Part shown: piece after piece, positions 1 to 9,509 of the stretch
Layout: each line of letters begins with the position of its first letter
How positions within the stretch are numbered: the stretch's first letter is position 1
NCBI RefSeq assembly: GCF_029867415.1
Contig: NC_081181.1
Coordinates: forward strand, 121,411,183-121,475,182
Length of the DNA stretch: 64,000 bases
Direction of reading: 5' to 3'
DNA from: Vicia villosa
Lineage: Eukaryota > Streptophyta > Magnoliopsida > Fabales > Fabaceae
Translations under genes and position numbers: made by a program
Notes under the pieces: model-generated
Database searches by the model: none
Seen by the model: only the letters and a program-made list of their open reading frames with translations
What the model was told of the DNA's origin: nothing

Positions 1-1
1 C

Positions 2-2209
2 TTTAATCGAACTATTTTGGAGAGAGTCAGATTCATGTTGACTAGTGCGGGGTTAAAGAAGGTGTTCTGGGCTGAGGCTGTTTCGACAGCAACATATCTG
101 ATAAACTGATGTCCTTCGACAGTGTTAGATATGAAGACACCTGAAGAAGTTTGGTCAGGACATCCACCAAATCTCGACAAACTGAGAGTATTTGGCTGCG
201 TAGCCTATGCTCCCATTAGGCAAGACAAGGTCGAACCTAGAGCTTTGAAATGCATGTTCATGGGATACTCTGAAGGAGTCAAAGCTTATAGGCTATGTTG
301 CCTAGAGCCAGGTCACAGGAGGTGTATCACCAGTCGAGATGTAGTTTTCAATGAAGCTAAAATGGATTTCAAGAAAACTGATGATGGTCGAAGTGCAGAA
401 GAGCTGGAATAGGTAGAGATTCCTGTTGAGGTGGAGCATGTTGATGCTGAATTGCATATCCCTGATGAAGTCGAAGAAGAAACAGAAGATGCTGAGGAAG
501 TTGAGGAAACTGACGATGACTACCTATTGTCAAGAGATAGGTCGAAAAGAGTCATTAAACCACCTCAGAGACTTGGGTATGCAGATCTTATAGCTTATGC
601 ATTAATCTCTGCCAGTGAGGTTCTTGATGATGAACCTAGAGATTATAAGGAAGTTATGAGGAGTCGAAATAAGACTGAATGGCTGAAGGCCATGGATGAT
701 GAGATGAAATCTCTTCATGATAATCACACTTGGGAACTGATCAAGAAACCTGCTGGGGCAAGGTTAGCCAGCTGTAAATGGATTTTCAAAGTTAAGGAAG
801 GAATTGAAGGAGTGACGTCGAAAAGATACAAGGCAAGGTTAGTTGCAAGGGGTTTCACTCAGAAAGAAGGTGTCGACTTTAATGATGTGTTCTCTCCTGT
901 TGTGAAGCATAGGTCCATTCGAATGTTGCTTGCCATGGTGGCACAGTTCGACCTTGAACTGGAACAGATGGATGTGAAGACTGCGTTCTTGGATGGTGAT
1001 TTAGATAAAACGATCCTGATGAGGCAACCTGAAGGGTATGTCGAAAAGGGAAAGGAAGATTATGTGTGCAAGCTAAAAAGATCTTTATATAGGCTGAAAC
1101 AATCTCCTCGACAGTGGAATAGGAGATTCGACAACTTCATGGCACACATAAGTTTCATTAGAAATCAGTTCGACCACTGTGTTTACTTCAGATTTCGACC
1201 TGGTAATTCATTTGTTATTTTGTTGCTTTATGCAGATGATATTCTCATAGCAAGCAACAGTGTCGAAGATGTGATGAGGGTGAAGGCTGAACTCAATAAG
1301 GAGTTCAATATGAAGGATTTGGGAGCTGCTTCCAGGATTCTTGGAATTGACATTCGAAGAGATAGAAAGAAGTCGAAGTTATGCCTATCTCAAGAGGCAT
1401 ATCTACGGAAGATTCTTGAAAAGTTTGGTATGTCGAATTCGAAGCCAGTTGTGACTCCAACAAACCCTCAATTCAAGCTGAGTATTGATAAGTGACCCAG
1501 TACTGATGTCGAAAGAGCCTATATGAATAGCATCCCACATAATATAGTCGGTTCTTTGATGTATGCTATGGTCTGTACTAGACTCGACATAGTATACGCA
1601 GTAAGTCTTGTAAGCAGGTACATGGCGAATCTTGGAAAGGCTCACTGGCAAGCATTGAAGTGGATTTTAAGGTACATAAATGGGTCTCTGAATAGAGTCC
1701 TAATTTATAGTGGAGCCTTAGGTGAAGATAGTAAAGCAGTAATCGAAGGATATGTCGACTCTGATTATGCAGGTTGTATGGATTTCAGAAAATCTATTTC
1801 TGGATATGTTTTCACTATGTTTGGCACAGCAATTAGTTGGAAAGCAACACTTCAGAAGGTTGTTGCTCTATCAACCGCTGAAGCGGAGTATATTGCCTTA
1901 ACTGAAGCTATGAAAGAAGCATTGTGGCTTGAAGGTTTTGCAAAGGAGCTGAAACTTCAAGGTCGAAGTATCACTCTTAAATGTGATAGTCAGAGTGCAA
2001 TACACCTGTCGAAGAATTCAGCCTATCAAGAGCGAACTAAGCACATTGATGTGAGACTGCATTTCGTCAGAGGAGTAATCGAGCATGGAGAAGTCCAAGT
2101 GCTAAAGGTTTCGACTGAAGACAATGTTGCTGATATGATCACCAAGACATTGCCAAGTTGCAAGTTTTTCCACTGTATGCAGTTGATAAAGCTGCATGAA
2201 GAAAGCTAG
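2..2209 (+). pseudogene. pol: Copia pol remnant: integrase C-terminus, reverse transcriptase, RNase H
   Basis: One reading frame stays open except for three single stop codons: TGA at 107-109 (in YLIN*CPST, where the family has Arg), TAG at 410-412 and TGA at 1493-1495. The first two fit C-to-T decay of CGA and CAG. From the left come the integrase end (FWAEAVSTA, KTPEEVW), an acidic linker, RT from about position 690 (MDVKTAFLDGDL; catalytic YADD at 1229-1240), then RNase H (STAEAEYIA, RTKHIDVRLHFVR), ending in a natural stop. There is no frameshift in 2.2 kb, so point mutation alone killed it. The product would copy element RNA into DNA and integrate it. The polyprotein start is outside the window. 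Confidence 0.92.
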
Positions 2210-2239
2210 TTTGTTCCCTTGATGTTGTAGAGTTAGGTC

Positions 2240-2252
2240 CAAGGTGGAGATT
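2240..2252 (+). other. Polypurine tract of the left copia element
   Basis: The purine-rich run AAGGTGGAGATT directly precedes the LTR start TGTGAG, the standard site for plus-strand DNA priming. Confidence 0.75.
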
Positions 2253-2684
2253 TGTGAGAAATTGGATCGAACTCTAGTATGGCCGAAGGGTAGCTTCTTC
2301 GTTCGACAAGATTAAGCATGAAGTCAAAGGTTGTGCACATGCTTGTGTCGAAGATGCTAGGGTTGTTAGCATGTTAAATTAGGTTTAGTGTTTAAATCCT
2401 AAGTTGTTAAGTTAACTTGTTTATTAAGTTGGCTTGTGTAATGGGCCTTGTGGAAAAAACCCATTAGTTAGTATGTTAGGTTTTATTATAAATAGCATAC
2501 TAGTCTCTCATCATTGCTAAGCTGCAAATCCTAATTTAGGGTGAGAGAGGTTATTTGTTATTCTTGTAAACTTGTAATCTTATTTTAAGGGAAAGTGAAA
2601 GAATAGCAGTTATAACCAATTCTTGTGTTCTTCTTTTCTTCTCTAACTTCTATTATACTTTGTTTTTTGACATCGTTTTTCACA
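2253..2684 (+). repeat. 3' LTR of the left copia element
   Basis: Starts TGTGAGAAA after the polypurine tract and ends TTTTTCACA, an imperfect terminal inverted repeat. A TATA-like stretch (TTATAAATAG) lies near 2485. The end could instead be three bases further on (CACAACA at 2687), because the partner LTR is not in the window. Confidence 0.75.
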
Positions 2685-2689
2685 ACAGA

Positions 2690-3243
2690 AAATAATACAT
2701 AAATTTTCATTGTCTTCACCAACAATCATATTCTACCATAAAGAGTATCAACATATATATTTTTAATCAATCTTAACATTTTTGTCATCTACTAAACTTA
2801 AATTAGAAGCTGACTTTTAAAGAAGAGAGGAAAAAAATATAGCCATATATTTTTTCTCAAATGATTATAGATTTTAATATTTATAGGTAAATATTAGTCT
2901 TATTTGTCAAATCGTGGTAGCTTACAAATTTTCGTCTTAATTATTTTTGCGAGTAGTGTGTGAGACCTCTTTTGATCACAAACTTACCATTTAGATTTAG
3001 ATTTTAGTTTTTTGAAAATAAATTTAACCTTGAATTGAAAAGTAAAACATGTTGTTACAAATGAAATTCTCGCTTCACCAAATTCTTTTCATGATGCCAC
3101 TTTGTATTTTCTTTGTAATTAACTGCATTCTCATATGTTATGTTTGAAACTTCATCTCTTCCATCTCATTTAGTTTCAACAACATCTTCCTTCTAACAAG
3201 TTTTTCATCAAAATTTAAGAACTTGACTGTCCAATAGATCTTG
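2690..3243 (-). pseudogene. pol: Ty3/gypsy integrase C-terminal remnant, downstream piece
   Basis: Read on the minus strand from 3248, the sequence continues the integrase interrupted at 8838: HKIYWTVKFLNFDEKL, then LNEMEEMKF, then an SH3-like C-terminal stretch (QHVLLFNSRLNLF, GKFVIK). This wording is typical of Athila/Tat-type plant gypsy integrases. Stops and frameshifts are frequent. The 5.6-kb element at 3249-8832 separates the two pieces; deleting it with one TGCTC copy rejoins ...LELE|HKIYW... in frame. Left of about 2900 the reading fades into AT-rich DNA, probably old 3' UTR. Confidence 0.82.
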
Positions 3244-3248
3244 TGCTC
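3244..3248. repeat. Target-site duplication TGCTC (left copy)
   Basis: TGCTC directly precedes the LTR start TGTTGAAAG and is repeated directly after the other LTR at 8833-8837. Five bases is the normal length for a gypsy integrase. Confidence 0.93.
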
Positions 3249-4407
3249 TGTTGAAAGTATTTGTGGGTAAATATTTTCGGTATATATCGTATCCACAGGG
3301 ATTGGTTTAATATTACTGCCGTTCTATAGTTGATTATTTTGAGTGAGAAAAAGTAGTTGAATTTGTTTTGTGGTTATAACTATGCTATTAAATCTAAACA
3401 ATAATTTAAATGCAAATTCTGAAAGTTTGTTAACGATTAAAGAGATATGTTGAGCTTTAGGGTTCATCAACCTATTCCTATACAAGTTGTTAATTAAATC
3501 GCAATTGAACAATCATTTGAATTATTATCTTCACTTATCCTCAAATATGATTCCATGTCTGCAAATCAAATTAGATAAACTTTTACCGTTATAAGATTCG
3601 ATCTCTCAGAATATCAATATCGATAATAGTAATAAAGAACGATAATTATGAAAACTCAATCACAATTGCATCTCTGCAAATTGGGACTGAATCAATATAG
3701 TAACCTAGGGCAAAAGTTAGAATCTTTTCTTTCGATCAAAGACTCCACAATAATTTAATATAAAAACAAGGTTTCTTATTGATAATAAATTCAAACAATT
3801 TTTCATAGGAATTAATCAATGGTATTGCATATTCATAGGTTAACTACTACCTTAAACTCAACAAGAGGAATTTAGCTCTCCATAGACATGAAGAACACAC
3901 AAGATTCAATGGAGGGATTCATCTTCATCAAAGGAATGTCTTCAATTGGTAAAGAATCCACCTTCAATTGTTGTTCTCAGCTTCAGAATCAGAATGCTCT
4001 CCTAATTTCGCTCACAAAAAGTCAGTCCCTTTACTTGAAGACTAGGGCTTCTATTTATAATTGTTGGGCCTGAAATGTCGCGTCCGCGGCGCGGCACGGT
4101 AAAAAACAGTGAGTTTGGCGCGGCTCGGTCTTGGACTCCCGCGGTGCCCCCTTGCTAAAACTTCTTATTATTGCTTTGCCTTTGAGACTTCCAGCTTTCT
4201 TTCCTCTTCATGTTCTTATAAAGCTCCTTTTCAGCTCCAAACCTGCATCAATAGTACCCACAAATGATTCGATTTGCTTTACAACATGAACAAAATTATT
4301 CAGTTCAATTCTTACTAAAAACCTATGGATCTATCACAATTTGCATTAGTTTAGAAAAGAAATTACTTATATTAACACATGAATTTACCATTAATTCACT
4401 CCTAACA
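3249..4407 (-). repeat. 3' LTR of the LARD-like element
   Basis: Begins TGTTGAAAGTATTTG and ends CACTCCTAACA. It matches 7657-8832 nearly base for base; the differences include a short GC-rich indel near 4085-4110 and scattered substitutions. Confidence 0.93.
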
Positions 4408-4421
4408 AACTCTCCCCAACT
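4408..4421 (-). other. Polypurine tract of the LARD-like element
   Basis: The minus strand reads GTTGGGGAGAGTT directly before the LTR start TGTTAGGAG. This marks the 3' end of the internal region. Confidence 0.75.
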
Positions 4422-6026
4422 TAGAGTTTTGTTTGTCCCTAAACAAAATTACTTACCTCTAACAAAACATACCGACAATCATGCAACAAGTTTTTCAAAA
4501 AAGGTTTTATTTTCAAGTGGTTCAATTCAGTAACCAAGTCAAATAATCCTCCTCTTCCTGCAAACTCAGAACATACACCCGAAACAAATTTTGAAAGCAA
4601 ATTACCTCCAGAAGTTCATAACACTACACAATTGTAATTGAATCAGCACGAATCACTCTCATAAAAAAGTATGATGAATAACAGAGGGGTTGAACACTCA
4701 TCCAAACAATTAAATCAACAAGAATCCATATCATACGCTCACCATATTGTTAGCATCAAGTCCTATGGAATCTGAGAATCAAAAGGTCTTTCCAGGGTTG
4801 TAATGTGGTTTTAGATTCAAAGAAAAGAAGATAAACGAGGGTTGTTCCTATTCTAGGGAAGCATCCGAATCACAACTCCTTTCTTTTTCCTTTATACCTT
4901 AAACTTTCTCACCCATTCTTCCCTTTTTTTTTATTCGTAGCTCGATGTTTTTCTTATTCTCTCTTCAACAACTGTTTACTTTCAAACATTGTTTTTCTTT
5001 TGTTTCTTTTTTTTTCAAGCTACGAATTTCTTTCGTTCTTTGAAAATCACCACCTACAGACTTACTCTTCTTTTTGTTATGATTCTCCCCAACTTGGAGA
5101 TCACCCTGTATTCAGATTCTATGAATGCTCCCCTACTTTCTATGAAGGTAAAAGAGAAAACACATCACCAAATTTTGTGGTTGATGGTCCAAAACAAAAC
5201 TTTTTATTGAGATCAAAACTCACCAGGTGTTTCCTTGGTGCATATGATGAAATTTATCTTGACCTCAGGCTTAAATAATGGTTAGCAAAGGATAACACTC
5301 TCACAGAATAAAATAAGTTTTAAGATGGAATTGGTTCAAAGAAACTCTCAGATTCAAATAAGTGCCTAAATCACTTCCACAGATTTCCACAAACGATGCG
5401 ACAAACGGTTTAGCATGATACAAACAAGTCAAAATAATCGATGGTCTCCTGAATATAGTAAACAATGGAAAGCTTTCCTCACAAAGGTTAAGGCTAAGCT
5501 GATCCAACAAAAATAGTGTACCATATGGAACATCTGTCAGTATTTACTACCAACCTACGTTTCATGCACACATTAAGGGTTTAAGTTCGAAAATTCATAC
5601 CTACCTTGTCACTTATTGAAAAAGGTTGAAAATCTTTCACTCACTACCACTTTCATACATGTTTCTCCATTGTTGATATTCTCATTGTTTCACTCGAGCT
5701 TTTCATTATGTTGTAGAAACTACTCATTCTAAACTGGGGATAAAACAACAAATAATAAACAGAAAATTGAAAAATGCAAAAGAGTAAATCCACCCCCAAA
5801 CTTGAACTAAACATTAAGCTCAATGTTTCGTAACAAGCCCGAGAGGGTTGACTCACAAAGGGTATTGCAATATCAATTGCCTCTTCCTAGCTTTCACCAG
5901 AAAGGTTCCCTTATTATTTCCTGAAATAAAAATAAACAAAACAAAATAAAACATTAGAAGCGTGGTTTGCCTCCCACGAAGCGCTTCGTTTAACGTCGCA
6001 TGGCTCGACGGTTCATGGTTGAATCA
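4422..6026 (-). other. 3' untranslated region of the LARD-like element
   Basis: No open frame that I can support; short ORFs on both strands look random. Near 5790-5810 the minus strand carries TTCAAGTTTGGGGGTGG, a second, internal polypurine-like tract. The stretch 5790-5930 is homologous to 17040-17160 of the gag-protease element (shared GCAATACCCT, TGTGAGTC, CATTGAG). The shared palindromic block lies at 5965-6011. Confidence 0.7.
5965..6011 (-). other. Conserved palindromic block downstream of gag (copy 1)
   Basis: The minus strand matches 16935-16980 almost perfectly. Its core at 5976-5989 is a perfect 14-bp palindrome, ACGAAGCGCTTCGT, preceded by GCGACGTTAA and followed by GGGAGGC. In both elements it lies just after the gag-type ORF, so it may act in the RNA (dimerisation, packaging or translation). 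The role is inference. Confidence 0.8.
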
Positions 6027-7129
6027 TCAATCATTGTCTCGTTTTCTTGGCACTTTTCTTAACAATGTGAAGCCCCAAAAGTATTTCATGTTTGCTTGTT
6101 TGGTTTCTTCATCCTTAATTCTTACCACTTCAACTCGCGATCTCTCTTCCTTCATTTGTTTTTTCCTCTCCTCAAGAGAGATAACCTCCTTATCCGTTAA
6201 TTTCTTCTTCTGTGAGAACCTATCCTTGATGAATTTGATACATTTTGGCTTTAACTCTAAACCTTCTAAAAATGGGATGGTGATTTGCAAAAACGGCTAA
6301 ACATTTCCATTGGTCGAAAGCAATGACTCTCCTTCCATTCTTTATTAGGAACTTGTGGAGGAATTAATTCCAATGAGAGTTTATGCTCATTTGCATTACT
6401 ACTCTTCTTCAACTCTAAGTCCACCCTATTCTCTTTTGAAAAAGTTTCAACTTTTGAAGTTTCTAACTCATTCACAACTTCTTTGATTATATCCTCCTTT
6501 TTTGTTCCTTCGACTAACACATCATCTACTTTTTTATGAGGTCTTGGATAAGGTAGCTTCATTGAGAGCTCATACTCAACTTCTATATTTTTCTTTATGT
6601 TTACATACTCTATGTTATCCTTTTCAACAACATCGTCTTTGTCATCAACTTCCTCCTCCACTCTCTTCTTTCCAACATCCTTGTTTTCAACTTCCTCATC
6701 AATCACTTTTACACTCTTTATAGAAGTAGCGTTGCAAGTTTCTACACAAGTCATAGGGTTTTGAAAAGTTGAGACTTGACTTACGTTGTGCTCGGTGAAG
6801 AATTTGGTAAGTTGAACATCTTGCGTTTCCCGGTTTTGTTGAATGGCTGAAGAGAATTGCATGAATTGATTCATGGTTTCCCCTAACTCAGAGGGTCCTC
6901 TTTGATAACCTTTATTATAATGTGAAAGCCCTTGTTGTTGATATTCATGGTTAGCCATATGATACTCCATCGCATCTTCCGGTGTGCCCCATCCGCTATC
7001 ATAAAACTCACTAACTTGAGGTGTGAACTGTGACACACTTTGAAGGAGATACTCCATTTGATGAAATAGGATCCCGTTTTGAGCATGAATCGCAACATTT
7101 ATATTTGGGTCAAACATTCCGACAAACAA
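6027..7129 (-). pseudogene. gag: Degenerate gag-like ORF of the LARD-like element
   Basis: A 287-codon frame starts at ATG 7129 (MFVGMFDPNINVAIHAQNG) and runs to 6266. It is rich in Gln, then Glu/Asp/Lys. A +/-1 frame change near 6290 leads into a second frame, ITIPFLEGLELKPKCIKFIKD...KKKL. That piece resembles the segment between gag and protease in Athila-type polyproteins (compare NLPFFEALEHMPLYKKFMKE of the 14.5-kb element). The retrotransposon gag core domain, a zinc knuckle and the protease DSG are not visible. The long open frame in such decayed DNA is notable, but I cannot show that it is translated. Confidence 0.6.
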
Positions 7130-7171
7130 AAATCTACAAAACTAGCAAACAAGTGAAATAACAGGATAAAA

Positions 7172-7214
<43 letters not shown>

Positions 7215-7634
7215 TTAAAAGAAATAAAAATTAAAATTAAAAGATTATTGCAATAACAAAATCTAAAATAAAGTAACTAACTAAAAATCTAAAATAAAGG
7301 AACTAAACTAAAAATCTAAATTTAAGTAACTAAACAAAAAATCTAAAATTAAGTAAATAACTAAAAATCTAAAATTAAGTAAATAAACAAAAAAAATCTA
7401 AAATTTAGTAAATAACTAAAATTAATACGACTATTGCTCTTTTTCGTGTTTTGTTGTTCAATCTCCTAGCGGTCCTTTCGATCTCGGGATCAAAAAGAAG
7501 TTGATCGCTGGTAACTTTGCTGCGCATACACTAACTCTGCAAAAACTAACAAACGAGTGAAACAACCAAATCGATAAAATAGTAACCAAAAACTCAAAAT
7601 AAAAACTATTGCAATGCGTGCAATATTGACACCA
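7130..7634 (-). other. 5' leader of the LARD-like element with simple repeats
   Basis: Lies between the gag-like start codon and the primer-binding site. It holds a TAA microsatellite at about 7172-7209 and, at about 7257-7420, roughly six diverged copies of an A-rich unit of about 26-30 bp (core AAATCTAAAAT). No coding signal. Confidence 0.75.
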
Positions 7635-7653
7635 ATCCCCGGCAACGGCGCCA
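7635..7653 (-). other. Primer-binding site, tRNA-Asp type (minus strand)
   Basis: The minus strand reads TGGCGCCGTTGCCGGGGA next to the LTR. This is complementary to the 3' end of plant tRNA-Asp (from memory of that tRNA). The same site occurs at 14279-14296. It fixes the element's orientation. Confidence 0.85.
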
Positions 7654-7656
7654 ATT

Positions 7657-8832
7657 TGTTGAAAGTATTTGTAGGTAAATATTTTCAGTATATATCGTAT
7701 CCACAGGGATTGGTTTAATATTACTGCCGTTCTATAGTTGATTATTTTGAGTGAGAAAAAGTAGTTGAATTTGTTTTGTGGTTATAACTATGCTATTAAA
7801 TCTAAACAATAATTTAAATGCAAATTCTGAAAGTTTGTTAACGATTAAAGAGATATGTTGAGCTTTAGGGTTCATCAACCTATTCCTATACAAGTTGTTA
7901 ATTAAATCACAATTGAACAATCATTTGAATTATTATCTTCACTTATCCTCAAATATGATTCCATGTCTGCAAATCAAATTAGATAAACTTTTACCGTTAT
8001 AAGATTCGATCTCTCAGAATATCAATATCGATAATAGTAAAAAAGAACGATAATTACGAAAACTCAATCACAATTCCATCTCTGCAAATTGGGACTGAAT
8101 CAATATAGTAACCTAGGGCAAAAGTTAGAATCTTTTCTTTCGATCAAAGACTCCACAATAATTTAATATAAAAACAAGGTTTCTTATTGATAATAACTTC
8201 AAACAATTTTTCATAGGAATTAATCAATGGTATTGCATATTCATAGGTTAACTACTACCTTAAACTCAACAAGAGGAATTTAGCTCTCCATAGACATGAA
8301 GAACACACAAGATTCAATGGAGGGATTCATCTTCATCAAAGGAATGTCTTCAATTGGTAAAGAATCCACCTTCAATTGTTGTTCTCAGCTTCAGAATCAG
8401 AATGCTCTCCTAATTTCGCTCACAAAAAGTCAGTCCCTTTACTTTAAGACTGGGGCTTCTATTTATAATTTTTGGGACTGAAACGTCGCGTCCCCGGCGT
8501 GGCAACGGATTACCGCGGCGCGGTAAAAAGCAGTGAGTTTGGCGCGGCTCGATCTTGGACTCCCGCGGTGCGCCCTTGCTAAAAATTCTTATTTTTGCTT
8601 TGCCTTTGAGACTTCCAGCTTTCTTTCCTCTTCATGTTCTTATAAAGCTCCTTTTCAGCTCCAAACCTGCATCAATAGTACCCACAAGTGATTTGATTTG
8701 CTTTACAACATGAACTAAACTTATTCAGTTCAATTCTTACTAAAAACCTATGGATCTATCACAATTTGCATTAGTTTAGAAAAGAAATTACTTATATTAA
8801 CACATGAATTTACTATTAATTCACTCCTAACA
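7657..8832 (-). repeat. 5' LTR of the LARD-like element
   Basis: Starts TGTTGAAAGTATTTGTAGG and ends TCCTAACA. It is the partner of 3249-4407 and is followed by the right TSD copy TGCTC (8833-8837). Confidence 0.93.
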
Positions 8833-8837
8833 TGCTC

Positions 8838-9345
8838 AAGCTCCAATGAAAAATGGCAAGCTTTATCATAAGCCAATTGATACGGTGACATCCCCAAATG
8901 AGAGTTAATAGTTGTCATATACGCCTAAAGCACGTCATCCAAATTATTTTCCCAATCCATCCTCAAAGTGGCAAGTGTCTTCTTCAAAATTTATTTCAGT
9001 TGTCCACAAGTATGAAGGTGATAGGAGTTGACACTTTGTATTTCACGTTGTATTTTGGCAACACATTTTCATGATATTTATTGCAAAAAAAAAATCCCTA
9101 TAATTGCTTGAAGAATTCGGGTACTCTGAACCTAGCAAAAACATTATTTTTCAAAAAGTTCATTACAATATAGGCATCATTAGCCACACGTGTTATAGAT
9201 TCAACCCATTTGGTGATATAATCAAAAGACCTAATCTAGAATAACTTAGCTACTCTTAGAGAATTTATCAACTACCATGACTTGATACGACATCTCCGTT
9301 AAAATCTATAGAAAATAAGCTCTCCAATGACTCCAACTCTCTCAA
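8838..9345 (-). pseudogene. pol: Ty3/gypsy integrase core remnant, upstream piece
   Basis: The minus strand reads FDYITKWVESI, then VMNFLKNNVFARFRVPE, and further down HLGMSPYQLAYDKACHFSLELE: landmarks of the integrase catalytic core and the stretch after it in plant gypsy elements. Several stops and frame changes lie between them, and the aspartate/glutamate part of the DDE triad is not clearly readable. It continues at 3243-2690 once the LARD-like element is removed. Upstream (right of about 9345) the expected HHCC zinc finger and RNase H are not found. Confidence 0.82.
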
Positions 9346-9509
9346 AATATGCTCCAAAAAGCTCTTGGCCATCACTTTCTGTATCGAAATCGGAACCCTT
9401 AAAAAAGTAGCTAACATTTTCTATTTTAAACTGCAAACGTGTCAGAATTTGCCTCCTCGTCGCGCATGTGTTGATGTCCATCGCGCTTCCGATGCTGCCT
9501 TATCAAGGC
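9346..9509. other. Unassigned flank left of the Ogre-like LTR
   Basis: About 160 bp, relatively GC-rich towards the right. A 60-codon minus-strand frame crosses it, but I recognise nothing in it. It may be LTR debris of the gypsy element that resumes at 24000. ATGTCCA occurs here (9474-9480) and again just right of the Ogre-like LTR (24000-24006). Confidence 0.4.

Larger units (their letters stand above)
1..2684 (+). mobile_element. Ty1/copia retrotransposon, Tork/Tnt1-like, 3' part only
   Basis: Runs from the integrase C-terminus through reverse transcriptase and RNase H to a polypurine tract and a 3' LTR; the 5' half lies outside the window. Domain order INT-RT-RH places it in Ty1/copia, and the RT and RNase H wording is closest to the Tork/Tnt1 lineage (inference from memory of the family). 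Three in-frame stop codons show that it is dead. It lies in older minus-strand gypsy sequence that starts just beyond its LTR. The target-site duplication cannot be checked because the left end is missing. Confidence 0.9.
3249..8832 (-). mobile_element. Non-autonomous Ty3/gypsy retrotransposon (LARD-like), complete with TSD
   Basis: Two LTRs of about 1.16-1.18 kb flank 3.2 kb of internal DNA, with perfect TGCTC duplications outside. Orientation is minus: the primer-binding site lies beside the right LTR and a polypurine tract beside the left one. The internal part has a degenerate gag-like ORF but no protease, RT, RNase H or integrase, so movement would have needed proteins in trans. It shares a conserved palindromic block and part of its 3' UTR with the gag-protease element at 12922-23310, so the two are relatives. 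It inserted into an older gypsy integrase gene. Confidence 0.92.

Noticed and set aside
1403..1651. Minus-strand ORF across the left copia element
   Set aside because: Antisense to a clear RT/RNase H frame; no independent support.
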